Source of the DNA: Caballeronia hypogeia
GTDB taxonomy: Bacteria > Pseudomonadota > Gammaproteobacteria > Burkholderiales > Burkholderiaceae
Direction: 5' to 3'
Length of the DNA stretch: 64,000 nt
NCBI RefSeq assembly: GCF_001544875.2
Contig: NZ_FCOA02000005.1
Span: 124,001 to 188,000, forward strand
Shown here: one piece after another, positions 45,202-53,974 of the stretch
Position numbering within the stretch: position 1 is the stretch's first letter
How the letters are laid out: every line of letters begins with the position of its first letter
Translations under genes and position numbers: made by a program
The notes under the pieces: generated by a model
The model's input: only the letters and a program-made list of their open reading frames with translations
Told to the model about the DNA's origin: nothing
Databases searched by the model: none

Positions 45202-45322
45202 CTGCACAGCATATCGCGCATGAACAAGAATGTAAACGTGCACAAATGTGCATTGCCGCTGGTGTTGCGGTCGCTATACAGCCGCTTTTGGTCCGTTCAC
45301 ACTGTGCCGGATTTTCATCAAA

Positions 45323-45341
45323 GTGGTATATTTGAAACCAC
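45323..45341. promoter_or_regulatory. Inverted repeat upstream of the GntR gene
   Basis: gtggt and accac flank a 9-base AT-rich centre (5+9+5) 28 bp before the GntR start. GntR/FadR-type regulators often bind tGGTnnnACCa-like palindromes; the spacing here is longer, so the assignment is tentative. Confidence 0.45.
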
Positions 45342-45368
45342 ATTGCCCAACGTCTCGACACCCGCATC

Positions 45369-46100
45369 ATGGCCTCCGCCCGCCACGACTTCCCCCGCGA
45401 TTTCCGCCCGCTTCAGATATACGAGCAGGTGTCGGACAAGATCCGCGAAGAAATCCGCACGGGCCGCTTCCTGCCCGACGCGCGCCTGCCGTCCGAGCGT
45501 GACCTGGCTGCGCTGTTCGGCGTAGGACGGCCTGCGGTGCGCGAGGCGATCGGCTCGTTGCAGAACGAAGGACTCGTCGTGACGCGGCGCAACTCGGGCA
45601 CCTACGTCTGTCCGAACGCGCCGCAAATCCTCGCCAGCGCCGCCGCATCGGCCGAACTGCCCGCCGACTTCAGCCCGTCCGCGACGCTCGACGTGCGCCT
45701 GATCCTGGAGCCTGCCATCGCGCGCCGCGCCGCCGCCCGCAAGCAGCGCGACGAACTCGCGGAGCACTACCTCGCGCAGATGGAAACGCTCACCAATGTC
45801 GCCGATGCGGACGAACTCGCGTTATGGAACAACAGCGACCGGCTCTTTCACCGGCAGCTTGCCGTCATGACCGGCGACGCGCTGCTCGCGAAACTCGCGG
45901 ACGAGATCGCGCAGACCATGGACCAGTCGCTGTGGAAGCGCGTGAAGGACGACGGCATTCATGATCCGGGCCGCATCAGGCTCTATGTCGCCGAGCATCG
46001 GCTGATCTATGAAGCCATCGTGTGCGGCGACGCGGACGCTGCGGCGTTCTACGTCGAGCAACACATTCATCGTGTGAAGCGCGACGTGACGCCGAGCTGA
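45369..46100 (+). CDS. GntR family regulator, FadR/FCD subfamily
   Basis: This 243-residue protein has a winged helix (residues 15-85, containing RLPSERDLAALFGVGRPAVREAIGSLQNEGLV) and an all-helical FCD effector domain. The metal-binding Asp/His residues of that domain are plausible in DRLFHRQLA and AEHRLIYEAI and the final EQHIHRV. It is convergent with, and 7 bp from, the proline-racemase-fold gene, whose operon it probably controls. Confidence 0.92.
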   Translation: MASARHDFPRDFRPLQIYEQVSDKIREEIRTGRFLPDARLPSERDLAALFGVGRPAVREAIGSLQNEGLVVTRRNSGTYVCPNAPQILASAAASAELPADFSPSATLDVRLILEPAIARRAAARKQRDELAEHYLAQMETLTNVADADELALWNNSDRLFHRQLAVMTGDALLAKLADEIAQTMDQSLWKRVKDDGIHDPGRIRLYVAEHRLIYEAIVCGDADAAAFYVEQHIHRVKRDVTPS

Positions 46101-46107
46101 ACGCGCC

Positions 46108-47115
46108 CTATCGGACGAGGAAGCCGTACGACAGCGGATCGCGTTCGTCGATGATCCAGTTCGCGAAGCCGCAGATATACGCGTTGCCTTCTATTTCCGG
46201 AATGACAGCGGGAATGTCGTGCACCGTGGTTTCCTTCAGCACACGTCCCTTGAAGATCGTTCCGACGATCGACTCGTTCACGAGCGTCTCGTTCGCGCCG
46301 AGCTCGCCACGCAGATAAAGCTGCGCGACGCGCCCGCCCGTGCCCGAGCCGGTGGGCGAGCGGTCGACCTCGCGATCGGCGAACACGCAGCAGTTCGCCT
46401 GCGTCGATCCCGGGTGGCGCGGCGCGTTCGCGATGATCGTGCCGTAGATGTGATTGATCTCGGGAATGTCCGGATGCGCGACCGGATACGCCTTGTTGGC
46501 CGCTTCCTTCACTTCGGCGCCGAAGCGGATCAGCTTCTCCACGGATGCTTCGCGCACCGGCAGATCGTGCGGCGCGCCATCGGCATAAAAATAAAACGCG
46601 CCGCCATACGCGATATCGCCCGTCACTTTACCGAAGCTCGGCGTGTCCACCGTCACGTCGCGCTTCCAGATGAACGACGGCACGTTCACGAAGCGCACGC
46701 CGCCCGCGTGATCGCCATCCCACTTTACGAACGCTTCGATGAAGCCGCACGGCGCGTCGATGCCCACGCGCGTTTCCGGGCTCGTGCGCTGCACCCAGCC
46801 CAGCTCGACGGCCGCCGTCGCGAGCGCGATCACGCCGTGTCCGCAATGATCGCTATAGCCCTCGTTGTGCAGGAAGATGATGCCGAAGTCCGCGCCCGGC
46901 GATACCGGCTCGGTGAGATAGCCGCCGTACATGTCGGCGTGGCCGCGCGGCTCGAACATCAGCGCGCGGCGAATGTCGTCGGCGTTTTCCTTCAGCCATG
47001 CGCGGCGCTGCACGATGGTGTCGCCGGGCAGGCGCGGCAGGCCGCTCGTCACGATGCGGAACGGCTCGCCGCCGGTGTGGACTTCGACTGTCGAGATGGA
47101 TCGGGTGAGTTTCAT
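46108..47115 (-). CDS. Proline racemase family protein, probable trans-3-hydroxy-L-proline dehydratase
   Basis: This 335-residue protein has the proline racemase fold. The first catalytic residue Cys is kept in YSDHCGHGVIAL (about residue 90). The second catalytic position reads DRSPTGSGTGGR, with Thr in place of the Cys of DRSPCGTG. Cys/Thr pairs mark trans-3-hydroxy-L-proline dehydratases, whereas 4-hydroxyproline epimerases and proline racemases have Cys/Cys. Dehydration would give pyrroline-2-carboxylate. It is followed upstream by a periplasmic binding protein gene 11 bp away, forming a two-gene operon. Confidence 0.85.
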   Translation of the reverse strand: MKLTRSISTVEVHTGGEPFRIVTSGLPRLPGDTIVQRRAWLKENADDIRRALMFEPRGHADMYGGYLTEPVSPGADFGIIFLHNEGYSDHCGHGVIALATAAVELGWVQRTSPETRVGIDAPCGFIEAFVKWDGDHAGGVRFVNVPSFIWKRDVTVDTPSFGKVTGDIAYGGAFYFYADGAPHDLPVREASVEKLIRFGAEVKEAANKAYPVAHPDIPEINHIYGTIIANAPRHPGSTQANCCVFADREVDRSPTGSGTGGRVAQLYLRGELGANETLVNESIVGTIFKGRVLKETTVHDIPAVIPEIEGNAYICGFANWIIDERDPLSYGFLVR

Positions 47116-47126
47116 CGCTATCCGGT

Positions 47127-48248
47127 TTATTGAGCGTAGGGCACGGGCAGGCCGTTGCGGATCATGTACACGGTCGTAGGCGCCCCTTGCAGGTCGCCGT
47201 TGGCATCGAACGAATAGGTGCCCGCCACGCCCTTGTATTTCTCCTTCGCGAGCTGCGCGATGAGCTTGGCCTTGTCGGTCGTGGTGTCGGCCTTGACCAT
47301 GGCGTCGGCGAGCATCTTGACGCCGTCGTAGTAATTGACGCCGTAGACCTGCGTGTCGGTGTGATACGCGTCGTGATACTTCTTCAGGAACTCGCGGCCT
47401 TCGGCGGTCTTGTCGAGCGCTACGCCGCCCTGTGCGCAATACACGATGGAAGCCGCCTCGCCCGCGACCTTGCCCATGTCGGCCGAGCAGATCCCGTCGC
47501 CGCCGAGCAGCTTCGCGCGAATGCCGCGCTGCTTCATCTGCTTGGCCATCGGCGCGCCCTGCGATGCATAGCCGCCGAAGAAGATCACGTCCGGATTCTT
47601 CGCCTTGATCGCCGTGAGAATGCCGAGGAAGTCGGTGGCCTGCGAGTTCGTGAACTGCTGGTCGACGATCTGGATGCCGTTCGCCTTCGCTTGCTTCGTG
47701 AACTGCTCCGCGACGCCCTGGCCGTACGCGGTGCGGTCGTCGATGACGGCGGCGGTCTTCGCCTTCAGCGTCTTCGCGGCGAATTCGCCCATGGTGCCGC
47801 CGAGCTGCTCGTCGCTCGCGCCGATACGGAATATGTTCTTGAAACCCTGCTTCGTCAGCGCGGGGTTCGACGCGACCGGCAGCAGCGGAATGCCCGCGTT
47901 GTTGTAGATGCGCGAGGCCGGAATCGCCACGCCGGAGTTATACGGGCCAAGCACGGCGAGCACGTTGTGATCGGCGAGATTCTGCGCGACCTGCACGCCG
48001 ACCTTCGGGTCCGCCTGATCATCCTGCGAATCCAGCTTGAAGGTGACGCTCTTGCCGCCGATCTTGATGCCCTGTTTGTTCAGTTCTTCGATGGCCAGTT
48101 TGGCGCCATTCTCGTTGTCCTTGCCATTCGGCGCCTGCGGGCCGGTAAGCGGCGCGGAGTGACCGAAGGTGACGACTTCCTGCGCGCCTACCGATGCGGC
48201 GGCGCCGAACGCCGCTGCGGCGGCGATCGCAATGACGGGATAACGCAT
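47127..48248 (-). CDS. Branched-chain-type periplasmic amino-acid-binding protein
   Basis: This 373-residue protein has a signal peptide (cleavage after residues near 22, SVGAQE). A LivJ-type fold follows: VVTFGHSAPLTGPQAPNGKDNENGAKLAIEELN, then GPYNSGVAIPASRIY and LPVASNPALT. GGAGG lies 6 bp before the ATG. No permease or ATPase genes are adjacent, so it must use a transporter encoded elsewhere. The downstream dehydratase suggests hydroxyproline or a similar imino acid as ligand. Confidence 0.92.
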   Translation of the reverse strand: MRYPVIAIAAAAAFGAAASVGAQEVVTFGHSAPLTGPQAPNGKDNENGAKLAIEELNKQGIKIGGKSVTFKLDSQDDQADPKVGVQVAQNLADHNVLAVLGPYNSGVAIPASRIYNNAGIPLLPVASNPALTKQGFKNIFRIGASDEQLGGTMGEFAAKTLKAKTAAVIDDRTAYGQGVAEQFTKQAKANGIQIVDQQFTNSQATDFLGILTAIKAKNPDVIFFGGYASQGAPMAKQMKQRGIRAKLLGGDGICSADMGKVAGEAASIVYCAQGGVALDKTAEGREFLKKYHDAYHTDTQVYGVNYYDGVKMLADAMVKADTTTDKAKLIAQLAKEKYKGVAGTYSFDANGDLQGAPTTVYMIRNGLPVPYAQ

Positions 48249-48493
48249 GAGTGGCCTCCTGACTGGTTTTTAAAAATACCAATGTAAAAGAATTCTGGTT
48301 TCCAAACAAGCAATGAAAAATACCTACGATGACTTCAGGTCGAGAGGGAAAACCAGAAGAGCGGGCCGGTAGAATCTGCTGTCGCACTCCGCGTCAACGA
48401 TAGAAGCTGCTGACGCCCAGGGCAAGAAAAGTTCTGGTTGCCGTGCGCCCTCCCTACACTGTGAACTCCAATCCGACCAAGACAGGAGCGACC

Positions 48494-49228
48494 GTGGAAC
48501 TCACCGACTTCGACACACTGACTTTCGACTGCTACGGCACCTTGATCGACTGGGAGTCCGGCATCTTCGAAGGGCTGCGGCCCCTGCTTGCGCGCGTCGA
48601 GCCCGGGATCACGCGCGATCAGGTGCTGGAAGCGCATGCGCGGCATGAGTCGTCGCAGCAGCGCTATACGCCGTTCAAGCGTTATCAGGATCTGCTGCCC
48701 ATCGTGTACAAGCGGCTGGCGGAAGAGTGGCGCGTGTCGCATACGCATGAGGAATGTGTCGCGTACGGCCGTTCAATTCGCAACTGGCCCGCCTTCGAGG
48801 ACTCGGCAAGCTCGCTGCAATACCTGAAGAAGCACTACAAGCTGGTGATTCTGTCGAACGTGGACAACGAGAGCTTCGCGTATAGCAACGCAAAGCTGCA
48901 AGTCGAGTTCGATGCGATCTATACGGCGGAGGATGTCGGTTCGTACAAGCCGTCGCCGCGCAACTTCGAATACATGATCGGCAAGCTCGGCGAACGCGGC
49001 ATCACGAAAGACAAGATTCTGCATACCGCCGAAAGCCTTTTTCATGATCACAAGCCCGCGAACGAATTCGGCCTGGCTTCGTGCTGGATCTTTCGCCGGC
49101 ACGCACAGCAGGGTTTCGGCGCGACCATGGATCCCGGCGCGCAGCCGAAGATCGACTTCCGCTTCAACAGCATGGCGGATCTGGTGCGCGCGCATCAGGA
49201 GGCGCTCGCGAAGCGCTCGGGCTCATGA
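48494..49228 (+). CDS. Haloacid dehalogenase type II (first of a tandem pair)
   Basis: This 244-residue HAD-superfamily hydrolase has the nucleophile Asp in LTFDCYGTLIDWE (about residue 11). Motif II is SNVDN (about residue 121), and the Lys motif SYKPSPRNF lies near 150. The acidic motif IV of phosphatases is replaced by ESLFHDHKPA, as in the dehalogenase subgroup. Start is GTG at 48494 with GGAG 5 bp upstream; the earlier in-frame ATG has no ribosome site. Its stop overlaps the start of the second copy (ATGA at 49225). Confidence 0.88.
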   Translation: MELTDFDTLTFDCYGTLIDWESGIFEGLRPLLARVEPGITRDQVLEAHARHESSQQRYTPFKRYQDLLPIVYKRLAEEWRVSHTHEECVAYGRSIRNWPAFEDSASSLQYLKKHYKLVILSNVDNESFAYSNAKLQVEFDAIYTAEDVGSYKPSPRNFEYMIGKLGERGITKDKILHTAESLFHDHKPANEFGLASCWIFRRHAQQGFGATMDPGAQPKIDFRFNSMADLVRAHQEALAKRSGS

Positions 49229-49950
49229 GACTGACCGGGTTCAAGGCGCTCACCTTCGATTGCTATGGCACGCTGATCGACTGGGAGGCCGGGATCGCCG
49301 CCGGCCTCGCCTCGCTGACGGCGCGGCTCGATCCATCGATCACGCGCGACGAGGTGCTCGAAGCGCATGCGCGGCACGAAGCGCATCAGCAGCGGATGAC
49401 ACCCGAGATGCCATACGACCGGCTGCTTGCCGTGGTGTACAAACGGCTCGCGGAAGAGTGGCGTGTAGCGCATACGTCGGACGAGGCAGTCGCCTACGGG
49501 CAAACGGTGGGCGACTGGCCCGCGTTCCCCGACTCCGCGAGCACGCTTCAATACCTGAAGAAGTATTTCAGGCTCGTGGTCGTTTCCAATGTCGACAATG
49601 CCAGCTTCATGCGCAGCAATGAAAAGCTGGCAGTAGAATTCGATGCCGTCGTGACGGCGGAGGACGTCGGCTCGTACAAGCCGTCGCGCCGCAACTTCGA
49701 TTACTTGTTCGAGGTGCTGTCCGCGCTCGGCATCGACAAGGCAGAGACGCTGCACATCGCCGACAGCAACTATCACGATCATCAGCCCGCGGCGCAATTC
49801 GGGCTGCGTTCCTGCTGGATCTTCCGGCGCTTCGAGCAGCGCGGCTTCGGCGCGACCGTGAGGACGTTCACGGAACCCGCCGTCGATTTCAAGTTCACGA
49901 GCATGGCTCAACTGGTTCAGGCGCATCACGAAGAACTCGCCCGTGGATGA
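49225..49950 (+). CDS. Haloacid dehalogenase type II (second of a tandem pair)
   Basis: This 241-residue paralogue of the preceding gene has the same motifs: TFDCYGTLIDWEAG, VSNVDNASF, SYKPSRRNFDY and ADSNYHDHQPA. More than half of the residues appear identical, so the pair arose by tandem duplication. The two have diverged most between residues 50 and 70 and in motif IV, where this copy keeps DSNYHD. Different substrate ranges are therefore possible. The Lrp regulator that follows 24 bp later is probably part of the same unit. Confidence 0.88.
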   Translation: MRLTGFKALTFDCYGTLIDWEAGIAAGLASLTARLDPSITRDEVLEAHARHEAHQQRMTPEMPYDRLLAVVYKRLAEEWRVAHTSDEAVAYGQTVGDWPAFPDSASTLQYLKKYFRLVVVSNVDNASFMRSNEKLAVEFDAVVTAEDVGSYKPSRRNFDYLFEVLSALGIDKAETLHIADSNYHDHQPAAQFGLRSCWIFRRFEQRGFGATVRTFTEPAVDFKFTSMAQLVQAHHEELARG

Positions 49951-49974
49951 CACGGCAGCGCAATCGATCACGCT

Positions 49975-50469
49975 ATGAATAACCGACAGAAGCTGGACCG
50001 CATCGACATCCGGATACTTGCCGAGCTTCAGAAGAACGGCAACATGACGAACGCGAATCTCGCCGGACTCGTCGGGCTGTCCGCAAGCCCCTGTCTGCAG
50101 CGCGTGAAGCGTCTTGAAGCGGCGGGCATCATCTCGGGTTATGGCGCGCATCTCAATCTCGCGAAGCTGACCAGCACCGTGACGGTCTTCACCGAGATCA
50201 TGCTGCACGATCACCGGCGCGAGGACTTCATAAGGTTCGAAGCGAATCTGCGCGACCTCGACGAAGTCACCGAATGTCATCTCGTGAGCGGTGGTTACGA
50301 CTACCTGCTGAAGTTTCTCGTCAAGGACATCGGGCACTATCAGGAAGTGATCGAGAAGCTCGTCGATCGCAATGTCGGGATCGAGAAATACTTCAGCTAT
50401 ATCGTGATCCGCACGCCGTTCGTGAAGCTTACGGTGCCGATCGAGTCCTTGCTGGAGGATGACAGTTGA
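49975..50469 (+). CDS. Lrp/AsnC family transcriptional regulator
   Basis: This 164-residue protein has a helix-turn-helix at residues 8-60 (DIRILAELQKNGNMTNANLAGLVGLSASPCLQRVKRLEAAGII) and a RAM effector domain from about 70 (VTVFTEIML, VTECHLVSGGYDYLLKFLVKD). The GxYDYLLK pattern is that of amino-acid-responsive Lrp proteins. It follows the tandem dehalogenases and is likely their local regulator. Confidence 0.93.
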   Translation: MNNRQKLDRIDIRILAELQKNGNMTNANLAGLVGLSASPCLQRVKRLEAAGIISGYGAHLNLAKLTSTVTVFTEIMLHDHRREDFIRFEANLRDLDEVTECHLVSGGYDYLLKFLVKDIGHYQEVIEKLVDRNVGIEKYFSYIVIRTPFVKLTVPIESLLEDDS

Positions 50470-50576
50470 ATCGGATATCTAACTAAAATTTCGCAAACGA
50501 TAACACGCAACTAACCGTCGAACCCACGCGCCTCGGCAAATAGCTTTGCCATTCACCCCGGCATTCAATCCTGCGG

Positions 50577-51458
50577 CTATCCCGCAAGCTGCCCCTTGAT
50601 CCAGCGATGAAACTGCGCGATGGCCGCCTCGCGCGGATGTCCGTCGCGCCACGTGAAGTAGTAGTCGAGCGAGGCGGGCACGCGCACCGAACCGAGTTGC
50701 ACCAGTTCCCCGCGTTCGATGAAGTCGCGCGCCAACTGCATGCGCGCGGTCGCGACTCCCTGGCCGCTGATGGCCGCCCGCAGCAACAGGCCCGCGTCGT
50801 CGAAGATCGGGCCGCGTTCGGGCTCCGTCCCGTTCACGCCCGCCGCCTCGAAAAAATCCCGCCAGCCGCGCCGCGAAAAGCGCAGCAGCGGCATGCTGGC
50901 CAGCATCTCGGGACGGAAGTCCGGATAGCGCGCGAGCAACGCCGGACTGCACACGGCGACGACCTGATCGTCGAGCAGCTTGCGAATCTGAAAGCCGGGC
51001 GCTTCCACGCGCCGATGCCAGATGCCAATGTCGAACGGATAGGGATCAGGCGGCGTCACGGCGGCATGCGTATGCAGCGAGAGGTCGACATCGGGATAGC
51101 GTTCGTGAAAGTCGGGCAGGCGCGGAATCAGCCACACCGATGCGAAGTCGGACATGACGCTCAACTCCAGGCGCGTCACGCCATTGACGCCGGGGCGCGT
51201 GGCGTCGAGCGCGTCGCGCAGGTCCTCGAGGCTGCGGCGTACGCGGTCCGCGAGCTGCGCGCCCGCCGCCGTGGGGATCATCTGGCTGCCGACGCGCTTG
51301 AACAAATCGACGCCCAGCTCGGCCTCGAGCGCGCGCAAATGATGACTCACCGCGCTGTGCGTCAAATGCAATTCTTCAGCGGCTCGACTGAAGCTGCGCC
51401 GTCGCGCGGCGGCTTCTAGCGCGCGTAGCGCCTGCAATGGAGGAATGGACCGGGACAT
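50577..51458 (-). CDS. LysR family transcriptional regulator (GcvA-like)
   Basis: This 293-residue protein begins MSRSIPPLQALRALEAAARRRSFSRAAEELHLTHSAVSHHLRALE, the GcvA/AmpR-like DNA-binding domain. The effector domain has SDFASVWLIPRLPDF and FDIGIWHRR. It is divergent from the MFS gene at 51573, 114 bp apart, and probably regulates it. The N-terminal start is clear from homology. Confidence 0.93.
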   Translation of the reverse strand: MSRSIPPLQALRALEAAARRRSFSRAAEELHLTHSAVSHHLRALEAELGVDLFKRVGSQMIPTAAGAQLADRVRRSLEDLRDALDATRPGVNGVTRLELSVMSDFASVWLIPRLPDFHERYPDVDLSLHTHAAVTPPDPYPFDIGIWHRRVEAPGFQIRKLLDDQVVAVCSPALLARYPDFRPEMLASMPLLRFSRRGWRDFFEAAGVNGTEPERGPIFDDAGLLLRAAISGQGVATARMQLARDFIERGELVQLGSVRVPASLDYYFTWRDGHPREAAIAQFHRWIKGQLAG

Positions 51459-51572
51459 GACGTCAAATTCTACTCACAATCGCGTCGTAAATCTCTCGTT
51501 GGCATGGTCGGGCGGTTTTCGCCAATAATTGCCTACTTAGGTACGTTCCGCTTTTTACGCATCGCCCGCACC

Positions 51573-52817
51573 ATGACCGCACTCAGACTTCGCGTACTGG
51601 CCGTTTTCGCGCTCGGCTATTTCATCTCCTACCTCTTTCGCGGCGTCAATCTCGGCTTCGCGCCGTTCCTGTCACGCGAGCTGGGCTTCACGGCGACCGA
51701 TCTCGGCACGCTCACGAGCGTCTATTTCCTGGGCTTCGCCGGGGCGCAGATTCCGGCGGGCGTGCTGCTCGACCATTTCGGCGCGCGTCGCGTGACCGCG
51801 TGCATGCTGCTGTTCGCGGCGGCGGGCTCGCTGCTCTTCGGGCTTTCGCACGGCATGGCGGGTTTGACGGCTGGACGTCTGCTGGTCGGCGTGGGCGTTT
51901 CGGTCTGTCTCGGCGGCGCGTTCAAGGCGACGGCGCAGCACTTTCCCATCGCGCAACTGACCTTCGTCAACGGCATCGTGATGGCGCTGGGCGGGCTCGG
52001 CGGCGTGGCCGTCGGCGCGCCGCTGTCGTGGCTGCTGACGATCGCGCCGTGGCGCGCGGTGAGCATCGGTCTCGCGGTCGTCACGACAGGCGTCGCCGCG
52101 ATCATCTGGCTAGGCGCGCCGACGGTGCGCTCGGCCGAGTCGAAGGCGAGCGTGCTCGATCAGTTCAAGGGCACGCTCCATATCCTGCGCAGCCGCGCGT
52201 TCTGGAAGACCGCGACGTTCTCCGGGCTCACGCAGGCCGTGTTCTTCGCGATGCAGTCGCTGTGGATCGGCGCGTTCCTGCGCGACGTGGCGCCCGCCGG
52301 CACGGGCGATGTCGCGGCGCGCGCCGGCCTGATGGTGTCGGTGCTCGGCGGCGCGTTCATCGTCGGCAATCTGTGCTTCGGTGCGCTCGCGCGCGTGTTC
52401 GAGCGGCGCGGAGTGAGCGTGCAGTTGTTCTCCGGCGTGACCATGGTCCTGTACGTGATCGTGCAGGCGTTGCTCGCCGCGCGCGTGCCGTTGCCGCAGC
52501 CGCTGCTGTGGGCCGCGTACGGCGCGTTCGGCAGCACCGGCATCCTGACCTATGCGGTGCTCGCGGAGTACTTCCCGGCCCGCCTGATCGGACGCGTCAA
52601 TACGACCTTCACGCTCGTGATCTTCGCGGGCATCTTCGTCGCGCAGATCGCCATCGGTGCGGTGCTCGCGCGATGGCCCGCAGTGGACGGGCACTATCCG
52701 GCGATCGCGCATCAGGTCGTGTGGATGGGACTGGTCGTGATGCAGGCGCTTGCGGCCGTGTGGTATTTCATGCCGTCCCGGCGCGCGGGCGTCGGCACGC
52801 GCGCGGTCGAGTCCTGA
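51573..52817 (+). CDS. MFS transporter
   Basis: This 414-residue carrier has twelve helices. The N-terminal SYLFRGVNLGFAPFLSRELG and GVLLDHFGARRV resemble the NarK/oxalate-formate-like or CynX-like groups. GVGVSVCLGGAFKATAQHFP lies at helix 4-5. The ATG at 51573 begins the homology. Divergent from a LysR gene. The substrate is not known. Confidence 0.85.
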   Translation: MTALRLRVLAVFALGYFISYLFRGVNLGFAPFLSRELGFTATDLGTLTSVYFLGFAGAQIPAGVLLDHFGARRVTACMLLFAAAGSLLFGLSHGMAGLTAGRLLVGVGVSVCLGGAFKATAQHFPIAQLTFVNGIVMALGGLGGVAVGAPLSWLLTIAPWRAVSIGLAVVTTGVAAIIWLGAPTVRSAESKASVLDQFKGTLHILRSRAFWKTATFSGLTQAVFFAMQSLWIGAFLRDVAPAGTGDVAARAGLMVSVLGGAFIVGNLCFGALARVFERRGVSVQLFSGVTMVLYVIVQALLAARVPLPQPLLWAAYGAFGSTGILTYAVLAEYFPARLIGRVNTTFTLVIFAGIFVAQIAIGAVLARWPAVDGHYPAIAHQVVWMGLVVMQALAAVWYFMPSRRAGVGTRAVES

Positions 52818-53027
52818 CGCGCGACGATCCGTCTCGTCAGGCGCGAGTCTCAGCATACGGAACTGTCAATTGCCGCCGAGGGTAATCCCTCGGCTGGCGT
52901 CGCATCCGCGTGTTCCTAAGATGCACTCACCCGAAACGCGCGCCGCTCGTTGCGAGCGTGTTGTGTGTTCTTCGGTGCGGTTTTCAGTGCGTTCGCCGAA
53001 CGAACACGACACATGCAGGAGACGGAT

Positions 53028-53942
53028 GTGCCCAATCGAACGAGCAAGTACCGGACAGTGATTCTCGTCATGCTGCTATTGGCGATTGTGATCAACTACA
53101 TCGACCGTGCAGCGTTGTCCATCGCGATGCCATTCATGTCGCGCGATTTTCATCTGAGCGCCGCAGATAAAGGATTGATCTTCGCGTCCTTTTCGGTCGG
53201 CTATGCGCTCTTCAATTTTCTCGGCGGATATTTTTCGGATCGTTTTGGCTCGAAAAAAGTGCTCGTCTGCTCGATGAGCTTCTGGTCCGTCATGTGCGCG
53301 ATGACGGCATTGGTTTCGGGCTTCTGGTCGCTGTTCGCGGTGCGCATCTTCTTCGGCGCGGGCGAAGGCCCCAACTCCGCGACCGCCAACAAGGTCGTCA
53401 TCACCTGGTTTCCCACTTATCTCGTCGATGCGAAAGGCATCAGCCTCAAGGACATGAGTCTGGTCTCGTCACTGCCGTGGATTTTCGGCGCGCTCGGCTT
53501 TCTCGGCGGCGGCTTTCTGGTCGATGCGATTTTCCGCAAGACCGGCAAGCAGTTCTTTTCGCGCAAGGTCGTGCTGGTCAGTTCGCTCTTGATCGCGGCG
53601 GTCTGCATCGGTTTCACCGGCACGGCCGACAGCGTGACATCGGCGGTCAGCCTGATGACGGTCGCCATCGGCTTTCTGATGCTCGCCGCGCCCGCCTACT
53701 GGGCGATCATTCAGGACAGCGTGCCGCGCCATCAGGTCGGCACCGCGAGCGGCTTCATGCACGGACTCGCGAACGTCTCGGGCATCGTCGGCCCGGCGGT
53801 CACGGGCTTTCTGATCCAGGGCACAGGCAGCTATGCGAGCGCGTTCGTGCTGGCGGGCTCGCTCGGTGTAGTCGGCGCGTTCATTCTCGCGATCTTCGTC
53901 GGGCCGCGCAGCGAGGCGCGCGCGCTGACCGCGGCAGTCTGA
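53028..53942 (+). pseudogene. MFS (anion:cation symporter family) gene with an in-frame internal deletion
   Basis: The frame is open for 304 codons, but a full carrier of this family has about 430. Alignment by eye with the intact relative at 60480-61766 shows a match through helix 4 (EGPNSATANKVVITWFP). It then jumps directly to the helix 7 region (TYLVDAKGISLKDMSLVSSLPWIFG). About 124 residues, covering helices 5, 6, the central loop and most of 7, are missing between two W(F/L)P motifs. GTG 53028 behind AGGAG is the likely start. A working carrier is improbable. It precedes the enolase-superfamily gene by 32 bp. Confidence 0.75.
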
Positions 53943-53974
53943 CCAAACAATTCGATGTACGCATAGAGGATTTC

